Assembly: GCA_045105695.1 (NCBI GenBank) | Contig: JBGCDT010000055.1 | Coordinates: 31,407-95,406 of the forward strand | Reading direction: 5' to 3' | Source: CALGLS01 sp045105695 | GTDB lineage: Bacteria; Bacteroidota; Bacteroidia; Chitinophagales; Saprospiraceae | DNA: 64,000 nucleotides | The notes under the pieces: generated by a model | What the model was told of the DNA's origin: nothing | Databases searched by the model: none | What the model saw: only the letters and a program-made list of their open reading frames with translations | Part shown: piece after piece, positions 27,937 to 37,278 of the stretch | Layout of the letters: the number at the start of each line of letters is the position of its first letter | Position numbering within the stretch: the first letter of the stretch is position 1 | Made by a program: the position numbers and the translations under genes

Positions 27937-29289
27937 ATGAAATTTTTCTATACCCTATTGATTGCATTGTTAATAACAAATGGTGCTTTTGCACAAAACA
28001 ACAGCCTTACCTTCGATGGAAATGATGATCATGTTGAGATACCCAGTGCTGCTGCATTTACTCCAAACCAGTTTACCATAGAAGTTTGGATAAAAGCAGA
28101 CCAAGGAAATTTGTATCAACCCGTTTTTACAAAATATGATTCAGGTGCATTAATGGCTAGCTACTCCGTTACAATTTATGCAGATAATAAGATAGGCCTA
28201 AGCGTAATTCAGAATATTGATCCAAATATATATAGAAGTGAAATCACGAACAGTGCAGTATTAACACCAGGAGTGTGGCAGCATGTAGCGACCTCTTTTG
28301 ATTTTGTAAGCCAAGACATAAAAATATATATAGACGGAGCAGAAGTACCTTCTTCCTTAGGTAGTGGATCAGTAATACTCACTTCTATTAACAACAATAC
28401 AACGCCTGTACGTTTGGGGAGGCTCATAAATTTCTCAGGAAGTTCAAGCTACTTCAAAGGAAAGATGGATGATGTACGATTCTGGAATACAGAAAGAACA
28501 GCAACAGAGATAAGCAATAATATTAATACGGAACTTACAGGTATGGAAAGTGGCTTGGTGGCTTATTATAAAATGGATGACGATAATTCGTCCTGTGATA
28601 TAGAAAGCTGCCAAAGTGCTGAACGTCATGGGGCAAGAAAGGGAGAGAGTGGGAATAATAACCTTCCTCAATTTTCAAATGATGTTCCTGCTCTGACGAA
28701 TATAGATTGTGGTGTGACCATAGCCTGTGTCCCATTACCTGTAGAATTGATTGAATTCAGCGGTAAGCTAACAGATGATCAGGTCGTACTTCATTGGGCT
28801 ACCGCTACAGAACTTAATAACAAAGGATTTGATATCGAGTATTCCCCAGATGGTCAGGAATGGAAGAGTATTGGGTTTGTAAAAGGTACTGGTACGATAG
28901 ATCTGACTCAGTCCTACAAGTTTATTCATCGCGCTCCAACCTCAGCCACAAATTACTACAGACTTCGGCAAGTAGACTTTGACAATACGTACTCCTATTC
29001 AAGGGTAATTATCATCAATAACGAAAACACATCTATAGAAAATAGCATTTTTCCAAACCCACTTAAAGGAAAAAAACTTCACATTCGATTAGTTAATAAC
29101 AATACTCTTACAAACGTACAAATAGTTGACGTTTTCGGACAATTAGTTTTTTCTGACCAGCTTCCTCCTGTAGATAATAACTCTTATCACACGTTAGAAC
29201 TTCCTCATTTACCCACTGGTATTTATTGGGTTCAGATTGGGGATCAAAATTCCAGAAAGACCATACGCCTCTATATAACCAATGAATAA
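27937..29289 (+). CDS. Secreted LamG-domain protein with T9SS type A sorting domain
   Basis: A 450-residue secreted protein. Signal peptide 1-20 (ends GAFAQ); LamG/concanavalin-like jelly roll about 21-205 (LTFDGNDDHVEIPS, FTIEVWIKADQG, GKMDDVRFWNTERT), the usual carbohydrate- or protein-binding fold of surface proteins; then a linker, a fibronectin-like segment (LIEFSGKLTDDQVVLHWATA) and a C-terminal T9SS type A sorting domain (IFPNPLKG ... LPTGIYWVQI). The ATG at 27937 starts the signal peptide; an upstream TTG would add fifteen residues. It lies 37 bp before the beta-helix lipoprotein gene, so the two are probably co-transcribed, and both follow the hybrid sensor, which may control them. 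Confidence 0.88.
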   Translation: MKFFYTLLIALLITNGAFAQNNSLTFDGNDDHVEIPSAAAFTPNQFTIEVWIKADQGNLYQPVFTKYDSGALMASYSVTIYADNKIGLSVIQNIDPNIYRSEITNSAVLTPGVWQHVATSFDFVSQDIKIYIDGAEVPSSLGSGSVILTSINNNTTPVRLGRLINFSGSSSYFKGKMDDVRFWNTERTATEISNNINTELTGMESGLVAYYKMDDDNSSCDIESCQSAERHGARKGESGNNNLPQFSNDVPALTNIDCGVTIACVPLPVELIEFSGKLTDDQVVLHWATATELNNKGFDIEYSPDGQEWKSIGFVKGTGTIDLTQSYKFIHRAPTSATNYYRLRQVDFDNTYSYSRVIIINNENTSIENSIFPNPLKGKKLHIRLVNNNTLTNVQIVDVFGQLVFSDQLPPVDNNSYHTLELPHLPTGIYWVQIGDQNSRKTIRLYITNE

Positions 29290-29326
29290 CAAAACAATTA
29301 CATTTTATTAACCTTTAAAAATTCAA

Positions 29327-30454
29327 ATGATTATGAAATCATCAAACTCGTTTTTCTTCCTATTCGTATTATTAGTTATGGCCAGTTGCGCCAAAGAAAA
29401 CACCATCAATGAAGTACCTTCCGAAACAGAGAAAGTTCGTCCCGAATCCATTAAACTTCCAAATAGCAGCGACTACAATATCGCTATTCCAAACGTACCT
29501 AAATATGAAGGTGTAATTCCAGATGAAAGTTTAGAGGACATCAACGCAGAAACAAGAGGCGAAACCGTTGAGGTAGATCCCGGAAGTAATCTGTTGCAAG
29601 ACATAATCAATAACGCAGACTGGGGCGATAAGATCGTGCTGAAAGAAGGCTTGCATCAGATGGATGAAACCCTAGTAATAAATCGTCGAATCAAACTCCG
29701 AGGCGAAGAAGGAGCTGTTTTATCCTTAGGAGGTGTTCTTGGAATGTACATTATTGATGCTCGGAAAACGAGCATTGAAGATCTAGAAATCAACGGAACA
29801 GGAGATGCCGTATTTGGAATTGCAATAGAAGAAACGAATCGCTTCGAAATGGAAGACAATCATTTATCTGGCTTTTTGATTTCTGTTTTGGTAGAGCATT
29901 CCTGGAAAGTGGAAATCAAGGACAATGTGATTGAAGGAACAGATGGTGATTTCGTAACCGGAGGTTTTGGAATTACGATCATGAACGGAAACAAGGCAAA
30001 GGTCTACGGTAACGAAGTGTCCTATAATTCTGCGGGTATGTGGATCACTGATAGAGATGGAAAAGTAAAAGACAATATCGCTCATGACAATGCAATGGGG
30101 ATTTTGCTTTGCAAAGTACCAGCAGGAACATTCAGCGATGTATTCGCAACAGGAAACGGAGGTTCTGAAAATGCTTGCACAAATGCAAAGGTTGAAGACA
30201 ATCTGGCTTATGATAATGTCTGGGGCTATGTCGTAATCGATGGTGCTAATAATAATCGATTGAAAGACAACGAGGGATACAACAACTCTTTTGTAGACCT
30301 AGAGCTTGCTCAACCAACTACTGAATTGTTTGGAGAACCGACACCAGGGTCTTGGGACAATAAAGTTGACGCAGGTGATTTATACTACATTGATTGTGGT
30401 GAGGATAATGATATTGAGAATGGCCATTTGGCAGATGTAGATTGTTCGATTTAA
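29327..30454 (+). CDS. Right-handed parallel beta-helix lipoprotein
   Basis: A 375-residue lipoprotein with lipobox LVMASC (Cys at about residue 22). After a Pro/Glu-rich spacer, residues about 85-345 form a NosD/pectate-lyase-like beta-helix with repeated short turns such as IEDLEINGTGDAVFGI, WKVEIKDNVIEGTDG, AKVYGNEVSYNSAGMWI and AKVEDNLAYDNVWGYVV. Such folds occur in polysaccharide lyases, epimerases and NosD-type proteins; no catalytic residues can be assigned. It follows the LamG gene by 37 bp and ends at a good terminator. Confidence 0.85.
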   Translation: MIMKSSNSFFFLFVLLVMASCAKENTINEVPSETEKVRPESIKLPNSSDYNIAIPNVPKYEGVIPDESLEDINAETRGETVEVDPGSNLLQDIINNADWGDKIVLKEGLHQMDETLVINRRIKLRGEEGAVLSLGGVLGMYIIDARKTSIEDLEINGTGDAVFGIAIEETNRFEMEDNHLSGFLISVLVEHSWKVEIKDNVIEGTDGDFVTGGFGITIMNGNKAKVYGNEVSYNSAGMWITDRDGKVKDNIAHDNAMGILLCKVPAGTFSDVFATGNGGSENACTNAKVEDNLAYDNVWGYVVIDGANNNRLKDNEGYNNSFVDLELAQPTTELFGEPTPGSWDNKVDAGDLYYIDCGEDNDIENGHLADVDCSI

Positions 30455-30489
30455 AATATTTATAGTTCCTACAAGGAGAATTTTTTGGA

Positions 30490-30523
30490 ACAGGTATGAC
30501 TTGGTCGTCATACCTGTTTTTTT
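30490..30523 (+). terminator. Terminator after the beta-helix lipoprotein gene
   Basis: ACAGGTATGAC (30490-30500) pairs perfectly with GTCATACCTGT (30507-30517), followed by a run of seven T. Confidence 0.93.
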
Positions 30524-30530
30524 GACTGTT

Positions 30531-30831
30531 AGTAAAGTGAAAAGATAGAATGAGTGGAAAAGGATGTTTTGTCGAGCAGAGTTAGTTTAATGAATCATGA
30601 GCTAAAATTTGTGAGCTGGGTTGCTTTGAATATGAATTTCTTTTTGAAAAATCATTTTTTCTTCCAAAAAACCTTTTCAAAATCACTCTATTTAAAACAC
30701 TAATTAACAATGGATTACAGTTTGTAAAAATAAAAATTTGAAAAAAGCCCATTTCGTTTTATGGAATTTTGTCTGTTTCTGCAACCTATTAGTAGGAACC
30801 TGTTTCAGAACAAACGCTAAATCACATAAAT
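30531..30831. other. Intergenic region before the DUF2851 gene
   Basis: About 300 AT-rich bases with A- and T-runs (30645-30760). No reading frame or clear promoter pair. A small CCTA/TAGG hairpin lies at 30785-30796. Confidence 0.45.
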
Positions 30832-32112
30832 ATGAAAGAGCACTTTTTACATTACCTCTGGCGCATGAAGCGCTTTGATACTAACAATCTAATTACAACA
30901 GAGGGAGAGCGCATCACGATTCAAAATGCTGGGGAACACAACCTCCATGCTGGCCCTGATTTTTTGAACGCAAGAATATATATCGGAGATACCCTCTGGG
31001 CGGGCCATGTCGAAATCCACGTGAAATCTTCCGAGTGGAGAAAGCATAAGCATCAGTTTGACAAAGCCTATGATAATGTCATTCTTCATGTTGTATTAGA
31101 AGATGATGAACCCGTCTGTCGACAAAACGGAGAGCGTATTCCTTGTCTAGAACTTCGCAAAAGAATCCCAGTCAAGATGCACAGCCGCTATCAGAAAATG
31201 ATTCACAATGAACACTGGATTCCATGTCAGTTTCAATTTCACTCCGTTGGTGAAATCATCAAAAACTTATGGCTGGATCGTATGCTGGTAGAAAGATTAG
31301 AGAAAAAAACAACGGATATAACTCATGTTTTAAAGAACAATAAAAACGACTGGGAAACAACCTTGTATTATTTTTTAGCAAGAAGCTTTGGTACAAAAGT
31401 AAACGCAGAACCCTTCGAATTACTCGCTCGACAAACACCACATTCTATAATTGCAAAACATAAAAGCAATCTCTTTCAAATTGAAGCTTTGTTATTCGGA
31501 CAGGCAGGTTTTCTTCAGGAAGACTTCAAGGATGATTATCCTAAAAAGCTAAAGAAGGAGTACCAGTTTCTGCAAAAGAAATATAATTTAATACCGCTCA
31601 AAAAAGAGAGCTTTCGTTTCCTTCGTATGCGTCCAGCAAATTTCCCAAGTATCCGTATTGCTCAGTTTGCAGTCTTACTTTTTCAGTCGAATCATTTTTT
31701 TAGTAAAATTTTGGCAGCAGAAAATATTCAGCAGATTGAGAATATGTTTCGCATAAAGTTGAGTCCCTATTGGACGAATCATTATCGCTTTGATAAAGAA
31801 TCGGCTAGGAAAACAAAGCCCCTCGGGAAGGCCAGCATTCATCTGTTCATTATAAATACCGTTGCGCCCTTTTTATTTCTTTATGGAAAACACAAAGATG
31901 AATCACGTTATAAAGACCGCGCTTTGAAACTCTTAGAAGAACTACCAGCAGAACATAACAATATAATTACGGAGTGGAAAAATCTGGGAATCAAAACAGA
32001 ATCTGCCTATCAGACGCAGGCCTTATTACAATTGAAAAATGAATATTGCCAGAAGCAGAAGTGTTTGCAATGTGCAATTGGGAATCGGATATTGGCAGGG
32101 AGGAGGGCGTGA
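30832..32112 (+). CDS. DUF2851 family protein
   Basis: A 426-residue soluble protein found throughout Bacteroidota. The family start is visible: EHFLHYLWRMKRFD, then GEHNLHAGPDFLNARI and WAGHVEIHVKSSEW, in which several His, Asp and Glu residues could bind metal. A Cys-rich end (CQKQKCLQCAIGNRIL) is also typical. No function is established for the family; a nuclease-like fold has been suggested to me only by the N-terminal motif pattern and is speculation. The Y1 transposase gene follows by 43 bp. Confidence 0.88.
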   Translation: MKEHFLHYLWRMKRFDTNNLITTEGERITIQNAGEHNLHAGPDFLNARIYIGDTLWAGHVEIHVKSSEWRKHKHQFDKAYDNVILHVVLEDDEPVCRQNGERIPCLELRKRIPVKMHSRYQKMIHNEHWIPCQFQFHSVGEIIKNLWLDRMLVERLEKKTTDITHVLKNNKNDWETTLYYFLARSFGTKVNAEPFELLARQTPHSIIAKHKSNLFQIEALLFGQAGFLQEDFKDDYPKKLKKEYQFLQKKYNLIPLKKESFRFLRMRPANFPSIRIAQFAVLLFQSNHFFSKILAAENIQQIENMFRIKLSPYWTNHYRFDKESARKTKPLGKASIHLFIINTVAPFLFLYGKHKDESRYKDRALKLLEELPAEHNNIITEWKNLGIKTESAYQTQALLQLKNEYCQKQKCLQCAIGNRILAGRRA

Positions 32113-32155
32113 ATAAATGGTAGTAACAAATTATTAAAATTTAAATCCGTTTAAA

Positions 32156-32617
32156 ATGCCAAATACTTACACCCAAATGTATGTTCAATTGGTTTTCGCA
32201 GTAAAGAACCGTCAAGCGTTAATTCCTAAGGAACATAAAGAAGAGTTACACAAATATATAGCAGGTATAGTTACAAAGCGCCATCAAAAGCTATTAGCGA
32301 TTCATGCAATGCCTGATCACATTCATATATTCATTGGTTTCAAACCGACAGTTATAATATCGGATATTGTGAGAGATATAAAAACCACTTCTTCGCAATT
32401 TATCAAAGAGAAGCAGTTTACAAAATTTCAATTTAATTGGCAGAAAGGGTATGGTGCATTTACTTATGCACATTCACAATTGGGTATTGTATGTCGGTAT
32501 ATTGAAAATCAGGAAGAATATCACAGAAAGAAAACCTTTAGAGCAGAATATTTAGATTTTTTAGAGAAATTCGATGTTGATTATGATGATCAATATTTAT
32601 TTGATTTTTTGGATTGA
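32156..32617 (+). CDS. Solitary Y1 (IS200/IS605-like, RAYT-type) transposase
   Basis: A 153-residue HUH single-strand transposase. H55-I56-H57 in MPDHIHIFIGF is the HUH metal motif and Y115 in RYIENQ (YxxxQ form) the catalytic tyrosine. Length matches TnpA of IS200/IS605. There is no TnpB gene. Seventeen bases after the stop begins an inverted-repeat structure made of short palindromes (32634-32990), as expected for a REP-associated tyrosine transposase or for element ends that this enzyme recognises. No frameshift or missing catalytic residue is seen, so it could be active. Confidence 0.9.
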   Translation: MPNTYTQMYVQLVFAVKNRQALIPKEHKEELHKYIAGIVTKRHQKLLAIHAMPDHIHIFIGFKPTVIISDIVRDIKTTSSQFIKEKQFTKFQFNWQKGYGAFTYAHSQLGIVCRYIENQEEYHRKKTFRAEYLDFLEKFDVDYDDQYLFDFLD

Positions 32618-32633
32618 TGTAATTAGTTTTAAA

Positions 32634-32701
32634 GGCTGCTCCTACGGAGCGCAATAACGCATCATAATACTGGAGCTATAGACAGCTTGTTCCGATGGAA
32701 C
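32634..32701 (+). repeat. REP-like inverted repeat, left arm
   Basis: The arm contains two palindromes with 5-bp stems and 3-base loops: GCTCCTACGGAGC at 32638-32650 and GTTCCGATGGAAC at 32689-32701. Bases 32675-32701 match the reverse complement of 32924-32950 at 26 of 27 positions. The outer part 32634-32652 matches the reverse complement of 32972-32990 at 17 of 19 positions, the differences being compensatory in the stem. Confidence 0.88.
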
Positions 32702-32923
32702 ATTTCCGAAAGATGTGATTTTTATTATCGTAGGTTTGTTAATATCGGACAATTTAATTTATCTGAGTTTTCTTTGAAAACCCAATCAGAGAGGTAAAAT
32801 AAAATAAGATGGGAAATTCCCTTTTCTAATTATTGAAAAAATATTCCGTAAAAACCATCTGTTTATAACTACCACATCTCCTAATGAAGATATCAACCTT
32901 ATCAATTACGCATAAGAAAAACT

Positions 32924-32990
32924 GTTCCATAGGAACAAGCTGTCTATAGCCAAGATGTCCAAAAAGAGAAAGCGTTCCGTAGGAACAGCC
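32924..32990 (-). repeat. REP-like inverted repeat, right arm
   Basis: Inverted copy of the left arm, with palindromes GTTCCATAGGAAC (32924-32936) and GTTCCGTAGGAAC (32974-32986). The 222-base spacer 32702-32923 is AT-rich and holds no gene. Beyond the arm, 32991-33090 shows a weaker TTTC/GAAA palindrome at 33045-33055 and no gene. Confidence 0.88.
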
Positions 32991-33090
32991 TATTCAAGTG
33001 CATAAAAAAGACAATAAAATAAAGTCCATTTTTTCGCCAGGCCATTTCTACGAAACGCTAAATCAATGTAATGTTTCGGCTATAAATAAA

Positions 33091-33537
33091 TCAAGCCAAC
33101 AACTTCCGTACAATGCCCGAGATCGTCTTCCCATCAGCTTTACCAGCCAATTGCTTAGAAGCCATTCCCATCACCTTCCCCATATCGCCCATACCAGAGG
33201 CACCGGTTTGAGTAACCAATCCCTTTAAGAAGTTTTCCAACTCCGCTTCGTCCATTTGTGCAGGAAGATATTTTTCCAAAACAGCAATTTCTTCTCGTTC
33301 CTTAACGGCCAAATCTTCGCGACCTTGCTTATCATAAATATCCAGCGAATCCTTTCTTTGCTTCGCTAATTTTTGTAATAATTTTATTTCAGCCTCTTCA
33401 TTTATTTCAGAACCACTACCGTCGGTCTTCAATAAAGTGAGTGCTGTTTTGATGGCGCGAATGGTTCTTAGAGAAGCCTGATCTTTGGCGCGCATAGCTG
33501 TTTTTAAATCATCGTTTAATCGTGATTCTAAAGACAT
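33091..33537 (-). CDS. GatB/YqeY domain protein
   Basis: A 148-residue YqeY-type protein. It starts MSLESRLNDDLKTAMRAKD and ends with GKVMGMASKQLAGKADGKTISGIVRKLL, both typical of the family, which is homologous to the tRNA-binding tail domain of GatB. The stand-alone form may act on tRNA or amidated aminoacyl-tRNA, but its role is not established. It follows ksgA on the same strand at 122 bp. Confidence 0.93.
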   Translation of the reverse strand: MSLESRLNDDLKTAMRAKDQASLRTIRAIKTALTLLKTDGSGSEINEEAEIKLLQKLAKQRKDSLDIYDKQGREDLAVKEREEIAVLEKYLPAQMDEAELENFLKGLVTQTGASGMGDMGKVMGMASKQLAGKADGKTISGIVRKLLA

Positions 33538-33659
33538 AATCTTTTATAATTTTTGATTTTTAAATAATGAAGCGATTTGTTAAGCTTCTGATTTCAATTG
33601 GTCAGTAGAACAACCAACCTATTGTATAACAACAGTTTTACAAAAGTAAAGTTCCAACG

Positions 33660-34448
33660 TTATTGATCCTGGTCTTCTGCCTTGATGGCTTCAATTTTTT
33701 GAGTCAGCCAAACGAAATCCTCAACGCTCAATTCTTCAGGCCGTTGTTTGAAAAACTCTTCTTGTAAAAATGGATGTCCTTTAATATGGGTTTTCATCGT
33801 ATTGCGCAGCATCTTGCGACGTTGACTGAAAGATTGTTTGACAATGGATTTGAATAGCTTTGGATTGCAACCCAAATCCTGATTATCTTTTCGTTCCAGA
33901 CGAATAACCGCAGATTGTACTTTAGGTGGCGGATCAAATTCTGATTTGTCAACTTCAAAAAGATATGTACCATTATAATAGGCTTGTATCAAAACACTAA
34001 TGACTCCATAGGCTTTCGAACCTGGCCCTGAAACGATACGCTGCGCAACTTCTTTTTGAAACATCCCTACCAGCTCCGGTACCAACTCCCGAACGTCCAA
34101 CATCCTGAAAAGTATTTGACTGGAAATATTATAAGGAAAGTTGCCTATGATAGAAAAAGGTTCGCCATCAAAAACTTGCGGTAAATTCAGCTTCATGAAG
34201 TCATAGTAAATAATATTTTCCGCAGCTTCAGGAAAATGCTTGCGCAGATAAAAAACCATATCTTCATCTGCTTCTACAGCTTTAAATTCGAAAGGCATTT
34301 TTAATAGATACTTAGTAAGCATTCCTTTGCCGGGGCCGATTTCCAATACGTTATCTGTAGATTGGCTGAATAAAAGACTCTTGGCAATGTCTTCTGTGAT
34401 TTGCTCGTTTCTGAGAAAGTGCTGACCGTATGATTTTTTAGCTCTCAT
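33660..34448 (-). CDS. ksgA: 16S rRNA dimethyladenosine transferase KsgA/RsmA
   Basis: KsgA dimethylates two adjacent adenines in the 3'-terminal helix of 16S rRNA during 30S maturation. The 262-residue protein begins MRAKKSYGQHFLRNEQ, has SAM motif VLEIGPGKGMLT and the catalytic NFPYN motif, then the Rossmann core and the C-terminal helical domain (PPPKVQSAVIRL, FSQRRKMLRNT). The ATG at 34448 is the family start; the frame is open 50 codons further upstream but without similarity. It is divergent from pdxA (180 bp), a common neighbourhood in Bacteroidota. Confidence 0.96.
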   Translation of the reverse strand: MRAKKSYGQHFLRNEQITEDIAKSLLFSQSTDNVLEIGPGKGMLTKYLLKMPFEFKAVEADEDMVFYLRKHFPEAAENIIYYDFMKLNLPQVFDGEPFSIIGNFPYNISSQILFRMLDVRELVPELVGMFQKEVAQRIVSGPGSKAYGVISVLIQAYYNGTYLFEVDKSEFDPPPKVQSAVIRLERKDNQDLGCNPKLFKSIVKQSFSQRRKMLRNTMKTHIKGHPFLQEEFFKQRPEELSVEDFVWLTQKIEAIKAEDQDQ

Positions 34449-34628
34449 TCTGTATCTTTGCGCTGTTTGTAGAAGCTTAGAAATTGTATCTAATATATAG
34501 ACAACGTATAAAGCTTCTATAATGGTTCGGACAAAGATAGCGGCTTCTGCTGCAAAGTAAAATAATACCGAAATCCTTTTGTCCAACATCTCGTTCATAT
34601 AACAGCTAACGCATTCAAAGCAAAATAA

Positions 34629-35675
34629 ATGAATAAAATAAAAGTAGGAATTAGTGCCGGAGATATAAATGGAGTTGGCCTGGAGGTCATCCTTAAATCA
34701 CTAGCACAAAATATAACAGATTTTTGTACACCTATTATCTACTGCTCTTCTAAGATAGTAGCTTACCACAAAAACATCGTGGGTATTGAGTCTTTTCATT
34801 TTAGTAGCTCTCCATCTGCGCATGGCGCACGTGATGGTCGCATCAATGTAGTCAACTGTTGGCAGGATGATGTGACCATTACTTTAGGAAAACTTTCTGA
34901 GACGGGTGGAAAATATGCTCGCATTGCTCTAGAGCAAGCAACTAACGATTTACAGGAAGGCTTGATTGATGCACTCATCACTGCACCCATCAATAAGAAA
35001 GCGATGCAAATGGCCGGCTTTCAATATCCTGGTCATACCGAATTTTTGGCGGATCGTTTCAATATAAACAACAGCTTGATGCTGATGGTAAGTGATAAAC
35101 TTAGAATAGGTTTGGTCACCAATCATCTGCCGATAAAAGATGTCGCTTCTGCAATAACAAAAGATAGAGTAGCTCAAAAACTCGCACTGCTAAATACGAC
35201 TTTGAAAAGAGACTTCGGGTTGGACAAACCAACCATTGCTGTTTTAGGTTTGAATCCTCACGCAGGTGATGACGGAGCTATTGGATCGGAAGAAGAAGAA
35301 ATTATTAGACCAGCTGTAGTTGAGGCAAAAAAATCGGGCATTATGGCTATGGGCCCTTATGCTGCTGATGGTTTCTTTGGTTCTGGCCAACATAAAAAAT
35401 TCGATGGTATTCTAGCGATGTATCATGACCAGGGCTTAGTTGCCTTTAAGTCTTTGACCTTTGGAAATGGGGTAAACTTCACTGCGGGATTACCACACGT
35501 TAGAACTTCCCCTGATCATGGAACGGGTTACGACATTGCCGGTACTAATTCGGCGGATCACAGTTCCTTCCTAAAGGCATTATACCTTGCATTGGATGTT
35601 TCCAAACATAGAAAAGAATTTGATCTTGCACATGAAGACAAAGTCTCAAAAAGTGTCAAACATTCAGAAAAATAA
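34629..35675 (+). CDS. pdxA: 4-hydroxythreonine-4-phosphate dehydrogenase PdxA
   Basis: PdxA oxidises 4-phosphohydroxy-L-threonine in the DXP-dependent pathway to pyridoxal 5'-phosphate. The 348-residue protein shows the N-terminal glycine-rich SAGDINGVGLEV, the metal-binding GHTEFLADR and YHDQGLVAFK histidines, and TSPDHGTGYDIAG near the C-terminus. Length fits the family. A strong terminator follows. Confidence 0.95.
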   Translation: MNKIKVGISAGDINGVGLEVILKSLAQNITDFCTPIIYCSSKIVAYHKNIVGIESFHFSSSPSAHGARDGRINVVNCWQDDVTITLGKLSETGGKYARIALEQATNDLQEGLIDALITAPINKKAMQMAGFQYPGHTEFLADRFNINNSLMLMVSDKLRIGLVTNHLPIKDVASAITKDRVAQKLALLNTTLKRDFGLDKPTIAVLGLNPHAGDDGAIGSEEEEIIRPAVVEAKKSGIMAMGPYAADGFFGSGQHKKFDGILAMYHDQGLVAFKSLTFGNGVNFTAGLPHVRTSPDHGTGYDIAGTNSADHSSFLKALYLALDVSKHRKEFDLAHEDKVSKSVKHSEK

Positions 35676-35691
35676 GCTTAGCCTAAAAAAT

Positions 35692-35727
35692 AAAAAGCTG
35701 CTGATCATGAAGTCAGCAGCTTTTTTT
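35692..35727. terminator. Terminator between pdxA and the glucosaminidase gene
   Basis: AAAAAGCTGCTGA (35692-35704) pairs perfectly with TCAGCAGCTTTTT (35713-35725). It can serve both converging genes. Confidence 0.93.
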
Positions 35728-35761
35728 ACGTGAAAAATTATTGTTCCTAAATGTTCTATTC

Positions 35762-36889
35762 TTATCGACGTGGTGCACGTCTTATTCTTACTTTTCCTTT
35801 CATCAACTGTAAGTGATTGTTCTCTCTCTTCGTCGCTGATAAATCCTCCTTAGATTTTATTGGTTCAGGAGCTGGTGATTCTGTTCGTGGCAATGCTTCC
35901 ATTTGATAATTAGGAGGAATCGCATTGTTTGTCGTTTCAGCAGTTGGTTCCGGTTCACTGGTAGCTACTTCATAATTCACTACGGGTTGATAGGTTTCTT
36001 CTACTGTAGAAGATTCCTCTTCTTCTTCCATTTCATTTGTAAATGGATTGCCTGTTTGGCTTGCGTCAGCAGACGAATAATTTTCAGAATCTGTTGTTGT
36101 AATACTTTCCGTGGTATTATTACTATTTGGCATGTATTCGTCGATATTTACTGCGGCTGGAATGTCCTCGTCTGCTACTGGCTTTGGTTCCAGTTCTTCT
36201 GTTACAGATGTTTCGACTGTTGTGGAATTCACTATGCTAGAAATACTTGGAGGTATAGTCAAGTCCGTATTCAACTCATGAGGTTCCGCTTGCTGAGGCA
36301 TTGGCTCTGGTAGCGGAATGGTATAAACAGGCGCGCTGATCACAGGAGTATTCACTTGATCGAATCGAGTCAGATTATATTTCTCAATTGTTCTGATGAG
36401 CTTCTTTGCATAGTTAGGATCAGTTGCATAACCACATGCTTTTAAACCTTTTGACCAGTTGACATAGTCTGTTGGATCATAGCTAAATAAGGTTTGATAA
36501 CGATCTCCTTCTACCAAAAAATTAGTGTGATCGATATAAGATTCTTCAACACTATTGTAAACTCGGAAACAAGATTTTGTCAAGACTCCATTTACATAAT
36601 CATCATCTTCAATATAGTAGGTTGGCCCATTCCAGATGGACTTACATTTTATTCCGAAGTGGTTGTTAGAATTCGTGGAGAGCTCCCCCAAGCCCCAACT
36701 TGATTCATGAATACCTTGCGCTAAAATAACGCTAGCAGGAATACCGCTTCGCTGCATTTCGCGAACAGCAATATCATTGTACGTCTCGATATAGCGAGTG
36801 ACGTGTGGTGGAAGATTAGTGACGGCAGCAGTGGCTGAATTGAGCAATAGCAGGACAGCCATTGCACAGGGCAATAGGGTTTTCATCAT
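35762..36889 (-). CDS. Secreted glucosaminidase (GH73-like) with disordered tail
   Basis: A 375-residue exported protein: signal peptide 1-22, glucosaminidase domain about 25-175 with probable catalytic Glu62 in GIHESSWGLGEL and the family segment NNHFGIKC, CFRVYNSVEESYIDHTNFL and YATDPNYAKKL. These enzymes cleave the glycan strand of peptidoglycan (N-acetylglucosaminidase or lytic type). The last 180 residues are a Pro/Glu/Thr/Ser-rich low-complexity tail ending in the basic KVRIRRAPRR, possibly for binding to the envelope. No LysM repeat is seen. Converges with pdxA. Confidence 0.9.
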   Translation of the reverse strand: MMKTLLPCAMAVLLLLNSATAAVTNLPPHVTRYIETYNDIAVREMQRSGIPASVILAQGIHESSWGLGELSTNSNNHFGIKCKSIWNGPTYYIEDDDYVNGVLTKSCFRVYNSVEESYIDHTNFLVEGDRYQTLFSYDPTDYVNWSKGLKACGYATDPNYAKKLIRTIEKYNLTRFDQVNTPVISAPVYTIPLPEPMPQQAEPHELNTDLTIPPSISSIVNSTTVETSVTEELEPKPVADEDIPAAVNIDEYMPNSNNTTESITTTDSENYSSADASQTGNPFTNEMEEEEESSTVEETYQPVVNYEVATSEPEPTAETTNNAIPPNYQMEALPRTESPAPEPIKSKEDLSATKRENNHLQLMKGKVRIRRAPRR

Positions 36890-37278
36890 TGTATGTTTTT
36901 GTTCTTTAGAATTCTCTGAAGATCACTGATCTTCAAAATGGTCTGTCAATTTTTTATATATCAAAAAAATTGCCATATGATAAGAATGGTGAAACTTTTT
37001 TGTAAAAAATTGTGACAAAGAAAAGATTCTTTCCATTCTCTAACTTTTAACTCTAGCGGAACAACATCTCTCAGAATAGCCATAATTTTACAACTAAGAA
37101 GAGAAATCTACGTAAGAAAAATCAACTCACATGTAACAAAAACTAATTTGTTTTGTATGCAAAATGAGGGATTTAACTGCAAAAACGATTTTGATTAGAT
37201 CCGACTTTTGCAAAACAGCTCCTTCCCATTTAACCGTAAGTGAAAAAACAACATCTGCCATTTCTAAAAAATGTCACT
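36890..37278. other. Divergent intergenic region with two leader hairpins
   Basis: 389 bases between the glucosaminidase gene (minus) and the TPR gene (plus). GAAGATC/GATCTTC form a perfect 7-bp hairpin at 36918-36934, in the expected leader of the glucosaminidase mRNA, and CAATTTTTT pairs with AAAAAATTG around 36947-36972. No gene is supported. Confidence 0.5.

Noticed and set aside
30812..33065. A 13-base direct repeat (AAACGCTAAATCA) flanking the DUF2851 and transposase genes, as a possible target duplication
   Set aside because: Thirteen-base matches are expected by chance in 64 kb, Y1 transposases make no target duplication, and DUF2851 is a conserved chromosomal gene.
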